From Methylohalomonas lacus (GTDB lineage Bacteria > Pseudomonadota > Gammaproteobacteria > Methylohalomonadales > Methylohalomonadaceae): a stretch of DNA of 64,000 bases. The DNA lies in NCBI RefSeq assembly GCF_024808875.1, contig NZ_JANUCT010000013.1, forward strand, positions 1 through 64,000, given 5' to 3'. Shown in pieces: positions 48,970-57,411 of the stretch. The position numbers and the translations under genes were made by a program. Numbering within the stretch: position 1 is the first letter of the stretch; every line of letters begins with the position of its first letter. The notes under the pieces were generated by a model. That model had not been told where the DNA came from. It ran no database searches and saw only the letters and a list, made by a program, of their open reading frames with translations.

Positions 48970-49608
48970 ATGGCCATACGCCATTTCCGGATACAGGCAA
49001 TGTGCCGTTACGGTAAAGGATTCAGGCCGGGCCTGATACTGCTGCTGTTATTGCTTGCCGGCATGCGGGTGGGGGCGGCACTGGAGCCACGGCCGCCGGC
49101 GGCGGAGCTTGAGCGGCTGGTAGAACGTTACGAGCAAATGCAGGAAAGGCTGGATAACCGGCGGTATGCAGCCCTGGTCAATTACCGTCAGCCGTCCTGG
49201 GAGCCGCGCTTTTACCTTGTCGACCTGCAGCAGCAGCGTGTTGTAGAGAGCTATCATGTCGCGCATGGCAAGGGATCGGACCCCGAGCACGATGGTTTTG
49301 CCAGCGCCTTCAGCGATCGCCACGGCAGTCACATGAGTTCGGTCGGTTTCTTTCTCACCGGCGAGACCTATGTCAGTGAACAGGCCGGTCATGGGTTGTC
49401 ATTGCGACTGAAGGGGCTGTCGCCCTCGAACCGCAACGCTTTTGACAGGAATATCGTTATCCATGCCAACCATTACATGGAAAATGATTTCATCGATCGG
49501 TTCGGCAAGCCCGGCCGCAGCCACGGTTGCTTTACACTGAAATCGGACGATCGCGATGAAGTCATCGCACGACTGCGTGGCGGTGCCTTGATCTACGCAA
49601 TTCATTGA
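48970..49608 (+). CDS. Exported L,D-transpeptidase-like protein (YkuD_2 type)
   Basis: The 212-residue protein has a hydrophobic signal segment (GLILLLLLLAGMRVGAALE); ATG at 49003 is an alternative start. The C-terminal catalytic region reads VIHANHYMENDFIDRFGKPG then RSHGCFTL, carrying the His and the nucleophile Cys of the SxGC motif. The upstream HGKGSDPEHDGFASAFSD is typical of murein L,D-transpeptidase catalytic domain proteins. It acts in the periplasm on peptidoglycan stem peptides. The next gene, an exported hydrolase, starts only about 35 bases on. Confidence 0.88.
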   Translation: MAIRHFRIQAMCRYGKGFRPGLILLLLLLAGMRVGAALEPRPPAAELERLVERYEQMQERLDNRRYAALVNYRQPSWEPRFYLVDLQQQRVVESYHVAHGKGSDPEHDGFASAFSDRHGSHMSSVGFFLTGETYVSEQAGHGLSLRLKGLSPSNRNAFDRNIVIHANHYMENDFIDRFGKPGRSHGCFTLKSDDRDEVIARLRGGALIYAIH

Positions 49609-49643
49609 CAGTCGGCAGGAACCTGTCGGATTTCAGCCGGTCG

Positions 49644-50969
49644 ATGAACAGAGTCATGAAAAGCCTGAACCTTACATCCTGCCTGTTGTTACTGCTGCTG
49701 TCTTTGCTGGCAGCGCCACTGGCGGCTGACGAGGGCGAGACCGAGCGACCGGATGAGGAAACGTCGGCAGTAATCGAAGAAGATACGGCTGACGATGAAA
49801 CGCCGGCCACTGAGGCACAAGTCGAATCGCCGACTGAAACGGGCGCTAAGACGGCGAGCGCCAGCGACGATGACGCGGCGCAGACGTTTACCCTGCTGAA
49901 TAACGATGTGGCGCCGGGCAGCATGCGGCGCCTGTCCTGGTACGCCAGCGAGAACTCGGCGGGTCTTTCCGAGGCGACACCGGTGCTGGTGGCGCACGGC
50001 GTAAATGCCGGACCGACACTGTGCGTGACCGCCGCGGTCCACGGCGATGAACTCAACGGCGTCGAGATCGTGCGCAATCTGCTCTACGATGTCGATCCGG
50101 AACGCCTGAACGGCACAATCATCGGCGTGCCGATCGTGAACCTGTACGGTTTTCGTCTGGGTTCGCGCTACTTGTCCGATCGCCGCGATCTGAACCGTTA
50201 CTTTCCCGGCAATCCGGATGGCAGCTCGGCCTCGCGCATTGCCTATTCACTGTTCGAATCGGTGATCAAGCATTGTGATTACCTGGTTGACCTGCACACC
50301 GGTTCGTTTCAGCGCGTGAACATGCCGCAACTGCGCGCGGATCTGAATAACGATGATGTGCTGAGAATGACCAAGGGTTTCGGCGCCACGGTGATACTGC
50401 ATGGTGAGGGTCCGGACGGCAGCCTGCGTGGTGCCGCGACCCGTGCCGGCATACCGGCGGTGACGGTAGAAGCGGGCGAGCCGATGCGGGTGCAATCGGA
50501 ACAGGTCGAACATGGCCTCAAGGCATTGCGCAGCCTGCTGAACTACCTCGACATGGTGCCGCGGTTCTCACTTTGGGGCGAGCCGCAACCCATCTATTAC
50601 AAGTCGGAATGGGTGCGGGCCGAGGACAACGGCATATTGACCAGCAGCGTCAATCTCGGTGACACGGTCGATGAGGGTGAACTGCTGGGCACTATCGTCG
50701 ATCCGATCACCAACAGCCGCAATGCCATTCATTCGCCCGTTGCCGGCCGCGTTATCGGCATGGCGCTGAACCAGTCCATGCGGCCCGGCTATGCGGCTTA
50801 CCATATCGGCATCCGCAAGACCGAAGAGCAGATCGTCGAGGAGGCCGACCTGGCCATCGACGACACTGACAAAACCCGCGACCGCGATAACGAGTCAGAA
50901 TCCGACGAGTCGGACGAACAGGACACCGCCGCGGTTGATGTACCGCCGGACACCGAGGCCACGGAGTAG
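49644..50969 (+). CDS. Exported succinylglutamate desuccinylase/aspartoacylase-family hydrolase
   Basis: This zinc-dependent M14-like hydrolase has a signal peptide (SLNLTSCLLLLLLSLLAAPL). I chose ATG 49644; ATG 49656 is equally possible. Zinc ligands are visible in AAVHGDELNGVEIV (His and Glu) and DLHTGS (His). A C-terminal barrel-like domain (NLGDTVDEGELLGTIVDP) precedes an acidic tail rich in Asp, Glu and Ser. A second acidic stretch follows the signal peptide. It probably cleaves an amide in the periplasm. The neighbouring L,D-transpeptidase suggests a peptidoglycan-related substrate. Confidence 0.8.
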   Translation: MNRVMKSLNLTSCLLLLLLSLLAAPLAADEGETERPDEETSAVIEEDTADDETPATEAQVESPTETGAKTASASDDDAAQTFTLLNNDVAPGSMRRLSWYASENSAGLSEATPVLVAHGVNAGPTLCVTAAVHGDELNGVEIVRNLLYDVDPERLNGTIIGVPIVNLYGFRLGSRYLSDRRDLNRYFPGNPDGSSASRIAYSLFESVIKHCDYLVDLHTGSFQRVNMPQLRADLNNDDVLRMTKGFGATVILHGEGPDGSLRGAATRAGIPAVTVEAGEPMRVQSEQVEHGLKALRSLLNYLDMVPRFSLWGEPQPIYYKSEWVRAEDNGILTSSVNLGDTVDEGELLGTIVDPITNSRNAIHSPVAGRVIGMALNQSMRPGYAAYHIGIRKTEEQIVEEADLAIDDTDKTRDRDNESESDESDEQDTAAVDVPPDTEATE

Positions 50970-51017
50970 CCGTCTCTGTTATAGTCCGGATCTCATTTCC
51001 AGACAGGAGACGCAAGC

Positions 51018-51491
51018 ATGAGCCTGACTCGCTTTTGCCGTTGGTTGACCGTGGTCGGCCTGGTACTGCTGGCGCCGGCACTGGCGGCGCATGAAGCCGA
51101 TGATGAGGTTGTCCCCGACAGCGAATACGCCACCGCCGCCGGCAAGCAGCTGGAAGGGCCCGCGGAAACCCGCGGCGTCGCCGGGGTCGAGAAGCTCGGC
51201 TCACTGGCCCTGGTGGAGGAATTCGCGGGCATGGACGGCCATGAGTTTCGTATCCGCGAGATCACCATCGACCCGGGCGGTGTTATCGCCATACACGAGC
51301 ACGACTCGCGGCCGGGCTATGCCTACATTCTCGAGGGCGAGATTATCGAGCATCGCAACGATCGGCCGGAACCGGTGACTCGCACCGCCGGTGACGTAGC
51401 ACAGGAGCGCAGCGGCGTCGCCCATTGGTGGGAAAACCGCTCGGATGCACCGGTCCGCGCCCTGGTTATCGACATCGTCCCCACAGAATAG
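51018..51491 (+). CDS. Exported cupin-domain protein
   Basis: The 157-residue protein has a signal peptide ending near ALAAHEA and a single cupin barrel. Motif 1 reads IAIHEHDSRPGYAYILEGEI, with His and Glu ligands, and motif 2 reads GVAHWWENRS. It could bind a metal and small molecule in the periplasm. No enzyme class can be assigned. It follows the aspartoacylase-like gene by 48 bases on the same strand. Confidence 0.82.
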   Translation: MSLTRFCRWLTVVGLVLLAPALAAHEADDEVVPDSEYATAAGKQLEGPAETRGVAGVEKLGSLALVEEFAGMDGHEFRIREITIDPGGVIAIHEHDSRPGYAYILEGEIIEHRNDRPEPVTRTAGDVAQERSGVAHWWENRSDAPVRALVIDIVPTE

Positions 51492-51597
51492 GCCGTGCTC
51501 GTTTCGGTTACGCGAATCTGGCATGATTGCTGCCAATAGCCATGATTCACGATCCACGATTCATGCCCGTGACGCCTGTTGATTGAAGACCTGATGT

Positions 51598-52497
51598 ATG
51601 CCCCGAGCTGATTATCCAACACTTGAAGCCACTGTCGGTAACACGCCGCTGGTGCGACTGCAGCGTCTGCCCGGCGCAACCGACAATGTCGTCCTCGGCA
51701 AGCTTGAGGGCAACAACCCGGCCGGTTCGGTCAAGGACCGCCCGGCGCTGTCGATGATCACCCATGCCGAGGCGCGTGGCGACATCAAGCCTGGCGATAC
51801 GCTGGTCGAAGCGACCAGCGGCAACACCGGTATCGCGTTGGCCATGGTCGCAGCCATGCGCGGTTATCGGCTGGTGCTGATCATGCCCGAACACCTGAGC
51901 CTGGAACGTCGCGCGGTAATGAAGGCCTTTGGCGCCGAGCTGATTCTGGTCTCGGAAGCCGGCGGCATGGAGGAGGCGCGCGACCGCGCCGACGACATGG
52001 GCCGCAAGGGCGAGGGCCTGGTGTTGAACCAGTTCGCCAACCCGGACAATCCGCAGGCGCACTATGAAACCACCGGCCCGGAGATCTGGCGCGATACCGG
52101 CGGCCGGGTCACACACTTCGTCAGTTCCATGGGCACCACCGGCACCATCATGGGCGTGTCGAGGTACCTGAAGGAGCAGAATCCCGACATCCAGATCGTC
52201 GGCGTGCAGCCGAAGGACGGTGCCAGCATTGCCGGCATCCGCCGCTGGCCGGAAGCCTACCTGCCGAAGATTTTCGACCGCTCGCGCGTGGATCGGATCA
52301 TCGACGTCGGCCAGGAAGAGGCCGAGACCACCACCCGGGCGCTGGCCAGCCAGGAAGGCATTTTTGCCGGCGTCTCTTCCGGCGGCACCATGTGGTCGGC
52401 GCTGCAACTTTCGCAGGAAGTCGACAACGCTGTAATCGTGACCATCATCTGCGACCGCGGTGACCGTTACCTCTCGACGAACATTTTTCCGGCGTAG
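51598..52497 (+). CDS. cysM: Cysteine synthase B
   Basis: This PLP enzyme makes cysteine (or S-sulfocysteine) from O-acetylserine. The 299-residue protein has the PLP lysine in NNPAGSVKDRPALSM, the TSGNTGIALA loop, and the CysM-type C-terminus FAGVSSGGTMWSALQLS with DRGDRYLSTNIF. The following ydbH-like gene starts inside its last 38 bases. Confidence 0.95.
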   Translation: MPRADYPTLEATVGNTPLVRLQRLPGATDNVVLGKLEGNNPAGSVKDRPALSMITHAEARGDIKPGDTLVEATSGNTGIALAMVAAMRGYRLVLIMPEHLSLERRAVMKAFGAELILVSEAGGMEEARDRADDMGRKGEGLVLNQFANPDNPQAHYETTGPEIWRDTGGRVTHFVSSMGTTGTIMGVSRYLKEQNPDIQIVGVQPKDGASIAGIRRWPEAYLPKIFDRSRVDRIIDVGQEEAETTTRALASQEGIFAGVSSGGTMWSALQLSQEVDNAVIVTIICDRGDRYLSTNIFPA

Positions 52498-54538
52498 TCT
52501 CGCCTGCCTGCTGCTGCTGGCGGCATCGCCGGGCGCCGCCGAGCCGCTGCTATCGCTGCAGTTTGCCGAACTCGAACATGAAGCGCTGACGCTGCGGCAG
52601 GTCGATATACGTATCGAGCAGAACGCCGCCGGTGAACATCGGTTCGAGTTGCAGGCGGACGAACTCGCACTGAATGCCGCCGACGTTGTCAGGGATGTCA
52701 GCCTGCAGTGTCGGGCGCGACTGACGCTCGCGCATGTGGCATGCGAGAGTGGCCGGTTGGCGTTGACGCACGCCGACCTCGGCCGGCTGAACGGCGCCGT
52801 GAGTTTTCGTTACGCCTTCGGACAGGGGCTGGAGCACGCCGAATTGACCGGCCTCGGGCTGGCGGCGGGCCGCATCGATCTGCAGGTGGCCCGACCCGGA
52901 TCGGAGTGGGCGATCACGGCCGATCTGACGGCTGTTGATCCAGGCCAGCTGCAACCGCTGTTGCAGCAGGTCGGATTGGCGCTGCCGGCCCTGTCCGGGC
53001 GCCTGGACGGCCGTATCCAGGCGGCGGGCTGGCCGCTGACCGAGGTTGTCGCCGATATGGCCGTCCAGGAATTGAACTATAACGGCGACAGCGTGGCCCA
53101 GGACGTTGCCGGTGACCTGCAACTGACCGCGCGGCGGCAAAACGGTGACTGGCAGAATGAACTGCAGCTGAACCTGACTGCCGGCGAGCTGTACCTCGTG
53201 CCGCCATTGCCGGGCTACCAGACGCCGCCGGGGTTTTACATCGCCGTTGCCGGGCAGCCCATCCACCTGGATGCGGTCTTCGGCTATGCGCCGGTCACGG
53301 CGCAGGTCACGATCCAGGATTTGAATTACCATCATCCTGAAGTCATCCGCCTGAATGGTGCCGGCCGCCTGCGGCTCGGTACTGCTGGCGGTCTGCAGGC
53401 GCTGGCAGTGACTGTGCCGTCCGTCGACCTGACGCGGGCCTTCCCCGTCTATCTGCAGCCATGGCTGATCGACAGCAGTTATAACGATATTGAACTCGGT
53501 GGCCAGGCGGCGCTGGAGATCGGTCTCGATGAAACCGGGATCAGCGCGTTGGGCCTGCAGTTCGATGATGTCGACATCCGCGATCCGCGCGACCGTTTCG
53601 GTATCAGTGACCTGAGTACCGACATTCAGATGACGCGTGCCCGGCAACATGCCTCCAGGGTCAGCTGGGAGCGCATCGATGTCTACCAGTTGCAGCTGGG
53701 CGCGGGCGCCATTTCGCTAGTCAGCGATGACTTCAGTATCCGGGTCACCGATTGGCAGGACGTGGCACTGCTCGATGGCACGCTGAATATCAGTGAGCTG
53801 GATTTGCGCAACGTCGGTACGGCCGCATTCGAAATGCATCTGGCCGGCGCTGTGCAGGCGGTGTCACTGCCAACGCTGACGGCAGCACTCGGCTGGCCGG
53901 AGCTGGGCGGTACGCTGACCGGCGAGTTTGCCGGACTGAACTACCAAGGCGGTGATCTGCGCATGGACGGCGAGCTGCTGGTGCACATGTTCGATGGCCG
54001 GGTGACCATCCGCGAATTGGCCGTGCGCGACCTGTTCGGCAACCTGCCGGTGCTTGCTGCGGATGTCGACGTGCGCGACATTGATCTCGAGCGCCTGACC
54101 GAAACCTTTGCCTTTGGTAAGATTACCGGCCGTCTCAGCGGCCATATCCACGGTCTCCGGCTGGAGAACTGGCAGCCGGTCGCCTTTGATGCCAGCCTGT
54201 CGACACTGGACGACGGCGATACCCGCCACCGCATCAGCCAGAAGGCGCTGAACAACCTGACGCAGATCGGTGGCGGCCTGAGTGGCGCGCTGTCGCGCGG
54301 CTTTCTGCGCTATTTTGACGAGTATTCCTACGGTGAACTCGGCGTCAGCTGCCGGCTTGCCAATGGTTTTTGCGAACTCGGCGGTGTCGAGCGCTACAAT
54401 GACGGGTACTATCTCCTGACCCGCGGCGGCCTGTTGCCGCCCTGGGTGGAAGTCAGGCTGGCCGGTTCGGTCATTGCCTGGGACGCGCTGATCGCCGGCT
54501 TTCAACAGATCGCCGAAAGCGAGGTCGAGATCGACTGA
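52460..54538 (+). CDS. YdbH-like AsmA-type envelope-spanning protein
   Basis: The 692-residue exported protein starts at GTG 52460, inside cysM, with signal RRTFFRRSLACLLLLAASPG. It is a long beta-rich protein. The C-terminus (LSRGFLRYFDEYSYGELGVS, then CRLANGFCELGG and LLPPWVEVRLAGS) matches the YdbH family as I remember it. YdbH in E. coli (about 880 residues) forms an intermembrane bridge for phospholipid transport with the lipoprotein YnbE and is modulated by YdbL. A ydbL-like gene follows. The family call comes partly from this pairing. Confidence 0.75.
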   Translation: MTVTSRRTFFRRSLACLLLLAASPGAAEPLLSLQFAELEHEALTLRQVDIRIEQNAAGEHRFELQADELALNAADVVRDVSLQCRARLTLAHVACESGRLALTHADLGRLNGAVSFRYAFGQGLEHAELTGLGLAAGRIDLQVARPGSEWAITADLTAVDPGQLQPLLQQVGLALPALSGRLDGRIQAAGWPLTEVVADMAVQELNYNGDSVAQDVAGDLQLTARRQNGDWQNELQLNLTAGELYLVPPLPGYQTPPGFYIAVAGQPIHLDAVFGYAPVTAQVTIQDLNYHHPEVIRLNGAGRLRLGTAGGLQALAVTVPSVDLTRAFPVYLQPWLIDSSYNDIELGGQAALEIGLDETGISALGLQFDDVDIRDPRDRFGISDLSTDIQMTRARQHASRVSWERIDVYQLQLGAGAISLVSDDFSIRVTDWQDVALLDGTLNISELDLRNVGTAAFEMHLAGAVQAVSLPTLTAALGWPELGGTLTGEFAGLNYQGGDLRMDGELLVHMFDGRVTIRELAVRDLFGNLPVLAADVDVRDIDLERLTETFAFGKITGRLSGHIHGLRLENWQPVAFDASLSTLDDGDTRHRISQKALNNLTQIGGGLSGALSRGFLRYFDEYSYGELGVSCRLANGFCELGGVERYNDGYYLLTRGGLLPPWVEVRLAGSVIAWDALIAGFQQIAESEVEID

Positions 54539-54617
54539 GCGTATCATCGGCGCAATCAATCGTGCCGTTCGCGGTCAAAGACATTAACCACACTGGGTTC
54601 ACCAGGGAGTAAAGCGC

Positions 54618-55259
54618 ATGCAATCATCAACTGAATCTGCTGTTTTGTCGCGGTCGCCGTCAATCTGGCTGATCGCCGGACTGGCGCTGCTGAGTGCCTG
54701 CGTAACGGTCAATGTCTATTTCCCGGCCGCTGCCGCAGAAAATGCCGCCGATCGTTTTATCCGCGGTGTCTACGGCGAACCCGCCGCGCCGGAATCGTCC
54801 AGTGACGAGGCGTCGCCGGAGCCACAGTCCGGGCTGCACGACACCTTTGGCCAGCGCGCGCTGACAGGCTTGCTCGATTTCGTGGTGCCGGCGGCGCACG
54901 CACAGCAGCCGGATATCACCATCTCCACGCCCGGCATCAACAAGCTGCAAAGCGCGATGAATGCGCGCCACGAGAAACTCAAGCCGTACTACGAAAGCGG
55001 TGCGGTTGGCATGGACAGCAATGGCTTCATCACCCTGCGCGATGAATCTGCCATACCGTTGAAGGATCGCAACAACGTCAAAAAGCTGGTGGCCGACGAG
55101 AACAATGATCGCGAAGCGCTGTACCGTGAGGTGGCGAGTGCCAATGGTCATCCGGAATGGAAGTCCGACATCCAGGCGATTTTCGCCAAGCGCTGGGTGG
55201 CCAATGCACCGTCGGGCTGGTGGTACCAGAGCGCCGGCGGTGACTGGGTACAGAAATAG
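54618..55259 (+). CDS. YdbL-family (DUF1318) protein with a lipoprotein signal
   Basis: The 213-residue protein has a clear lipobox LSAC (Cys28), then VTVNVYFPAAAAENAADRFI, a DUF1318 landmark. The YdbL core (ARHEKLKPYYESGAVGMDSN, then FITLRDE and VADENNDREALYREVA) fills the C-terminal half. E. coli YdbL is a soluble periplasmic protein, and the separate small lipoprotein YnbE bridges to YdbH. No YnbE frame exists in the 80-base gap here, so this protein may do both jobs. It is probably anchored to the outer membrane. Confidence 0.8.
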   Translation: MQSSTESAVLSRSPSIWLIAGLALLSACVTVNVYFPAAAAENAADRFIRGVYGEPAAPESSSDEASPEPQSGLHDTFGQRALTGLLDFVVPAAHAQQPDITISTPGINKLQSAMNARHEKLKPYYESGAVGMDSNGFITLRDESAIPLKDRNNVKKLVADENNDREALYREVASANGHPEWKSDIQAIFAKRWVANAPSGWWYQSAGGDWVQK

Positions 55260-55277
55260 TTCGGATAACAGCGTTTT

Positions 55278-56066
55278 ATGAATATTCTGGTATTTGATAT
55301 CGAGACGGTGCCGGATACCGAATCAGCCGCCCGTCTTTACAACCTGGCAGGCCTGAGTGAGGCCGAGGCCGCCGAAGTGATGTTCAGCCGGCGGCGTCAG
55401 GAAACCGCCGGTCAGAGTGACTTCATCCGCCATCATTTGCAGCGCGTCGTGGCGATTTCCGTGTTGCTGAAAAGCGGCGACAAGATGAGTCTGTGGACGC
55501 TGGGTGATGTCGATTCCAGCGAAGCCGAGATCGTCGAACGCTTTTTCGACGGTATCGAACGCTATATCCCGACGCTGGTCAGCTGGAACGGTCGCGGCTT
55601 CGACCTGCCGGTACTGCATTACCGCGCGCTGTTGCACGGTATCTCGGCACCGAAGTATTGGGATACCGGCGATGACGACAACAGCTTCAAGTGGAACAAT
55701 TACCTGAATCGCTTCCACCAGCGGCATACGGACCTCATGGATGTGCTCGCCGGGCACGAGGGCCGGGCCTCGGCGCCATTACATGAAATCGCGGTAATGC
55801 TCGGTTTCCCCGGCAAGCTCGACATCAGTGGCGGCGATGTCTGGGAACGCTATCTGGATAATGACATCGCCGGCATTCGCGACTATTGCGAGACCGACGT
55901 GCTCAATACCTATCTTGTCTACCTGCGCTATGAATTGCTGCGCGGCCGCCGCGATCGCCAGTGGTTCGACGACCAGTGCCGACAGCTGCGCGATTATCTA
56001 CGCGCCGAAACACGGCCGCACCTGGACGAGTTTCTGCAGGCCTGGCCGGAAACGACTGCCAACTAG
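55278..56066 (+). CDS. PolB-like 3'-5' exonuclease
   Basis: The 262-residue protein has a DEDDy-type exonuclease fold like the proofreading domain of family B DNA polymerases. Acidic residues lie in FDIETVPD (residues 5-12), in SWNGRGFDLPVLHYRAL, and in YCETDVLNTYLVYLRYE, where Asp and Tyr are the third and catalytic-tyrosine motifs. No polymerase domain is present. It probably processes DNA or RNA ends. It is followed by rlmD after 7 bases. Confidence 0.87.
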   Translation: MNILVFDIETVPDTESAARLYNLAGLSEAEAAEVMFSRRRQETAGQSDFIRHHLQRVVAISVLLKSGDKMSLWTLGDVDSSEAEIVERFFDGIERYIPTLVSWNGRGFDLPVLHYRALLHGISAPKYWDTGDDDNSFKWNNYLNRFHQRHTDLMDVLAGHEGRASAPLHEIAVMLGFPGKLDISGGDVWERYLDNDIAGIRDYCETDVLNTYLVYLRYELLRGRRDRQWFDDQCRQLRDYLRAETRPHLDEFLQAWPETTAN

Positions 56067-56073
56067 CCCGCCT

Positions 56074-57408
56074 ATGTCCCGCCGTCAGCAGAGCAAAACG
56101 CCGGTCGTGTTCGAGGCCACGATCGACTCGCTGTCACCGGAAGGCCGAGGTGTCGCACACATCGACGGCAAGGCGACTTTTATCGACGGGGCGCTGCCCG
56201 GCGAAACCGTGCGCGCACGTTACCACAAGCGCCGCAAGCGCATGGATGAGGCCGAGGTCGTCGGCGTCATTCACGCCAGCAGCGAACGGGTGCAGCCAAA
56301 GTGTCCACACTTCGGCATCTGCGGTGGCTGCCGCCTGCAGCATCTTGACGCCAGCGCCCAGATCCGCCACAAGCAGCAGGCACTGATGCAACAGCTGAAA
56401 CACATCGGTGGTGTCCAGCCGCTGGCCGAGCGCCTGCCGATGACCGCGCCGGTATGGGGCTACCGGCACAAGGCACGACTGGGTGTAAAGTACGTCGATA
56501 AGAAGGAAAAGGTGCTGGTCGGTTTTCGCGAGCGCGGTAGTGCGTTCCTGGCCGATATCGAACGCTGTGAAGTCCTGCATCCGTCGGTGGGCGAACTGAT
56601 TACGCCACTTTCGGAACTTATCGGTAGCCTCACCGTGTATCGTCAGGTGCCGCAGATTGAAGTGGCTATCGGCGAGGACCGCGTCGCCCTGGTGTTGCGT
56701 CACCTGGCACCGCTGACCGCGGATGATCATGCACTGCTGCAACAGTTCGAGCGTACGCACGAGGTTTGCTTCTTCCTGCAGCCTGGCGGACCGGATACGA
56801 TTCAGTCCCTGAATCCGTCAACACCGGCAACGCTGCGCTATCATCTGCCGAAGCATGCCATCGACTTCGCGTTCCGGCCGACCGACTTTACCCAGGTCAA
56901 TCCGTCGATCAATGAACGGCTGATCGACGGGGTGATCGACTGGTTGCAACCGACGGCCGACGATCGCGTGCTCGATTTGTTCTGTGGGCTGGGCAATTTT
57001 TCGCTGCCGCTGGCACGCCGGGCCGGACGCGTGACCGGCGTCGAGGGCGATGCTGCCCTGGTCGAGCGCGCGCGTGCCAACGCGCTCGCCAATCAGATCG
57101 ACAATGCCGAGTTCTTCAGCGCCGATCTGGCCGCCAACGATTTGCAGGCGGCGTTTATGTACCGGCGTTACAACAAGGTGCTACTGGACCCGCCGCGCAG
57201 CGGCGCCGCCACACTCATCGATCGACTCAACTGGAACGGTGTCGAACGCATCGCCTATGTCTCCTGCAATCCGGCCACGCTGGCGCGCGACAGCGGCGCG
57301 CTGGTCAACGAGCATGGTTTTGAACTGGTCGCCGCCGGCGTACTCGACATGTTTCCGCATACCGCCCATGTCGAGTCACTGGCCCTGTTCCAGCGCGCGG
57401 CCTGCTAG
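56074..57408 (+). CDS. rlmD: 23S rRNA (uracil-1939-C5)-methyltransferase RlmD
   Basis: The enzyme methylates U1939 with SAM. The start is ATG 56074; the longer upstream frame overlaps the exonuclease gene. The 444 residues contain a TRAM domain (FEATIDSLSPEGRGVAHIDG), the [4Fe-4S] cysteines in CPHFGICGGC and in ERCEVLHPSV, the SAM site VLDLFCGLGNFSLPLA, DPPRSGA, and the catalytic cysteine in SCNPATLARD. Confidence 0.95.
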   Translation: MSRRQQSKTPVVFEATIDSLSPEGRGVAHIDGKATFIDGALPGETVRARYHKRRKRMDEAEVVGVIHASSERVQPKCPHFGICGGCRLQHLDASAQIRHKQQALMQQLKHIGGVQPLAERLPMTAPVWGYRHKARLGVKYVDKKEKVLVGFRERGSAFLADIERCEVLHPSVGELITPLSELIGSLTVYRQVPQIEVAIGEDRVALVLRHLAPLTADDHALLQQFERTHEVCFFLQPGGPDTIQSLNPSTPATLRYHLPKHAIDFAFRPTDFTQVNPSINERLIDGVIDWLQPTADDRVLDLFCGLGNFSLPLARRAGRVTGVEGDAALVERARANALANQIDNAEFFSADLAANDLQAAFMYRRYNKVLLDPPRSGAATLIDRLNWNGVERIAYVSCNPATLARDSGALVNEHGFELVAAGVLDMFPHTAHVESLALFQRAAC

Positions 57409-57411
57409 CTG

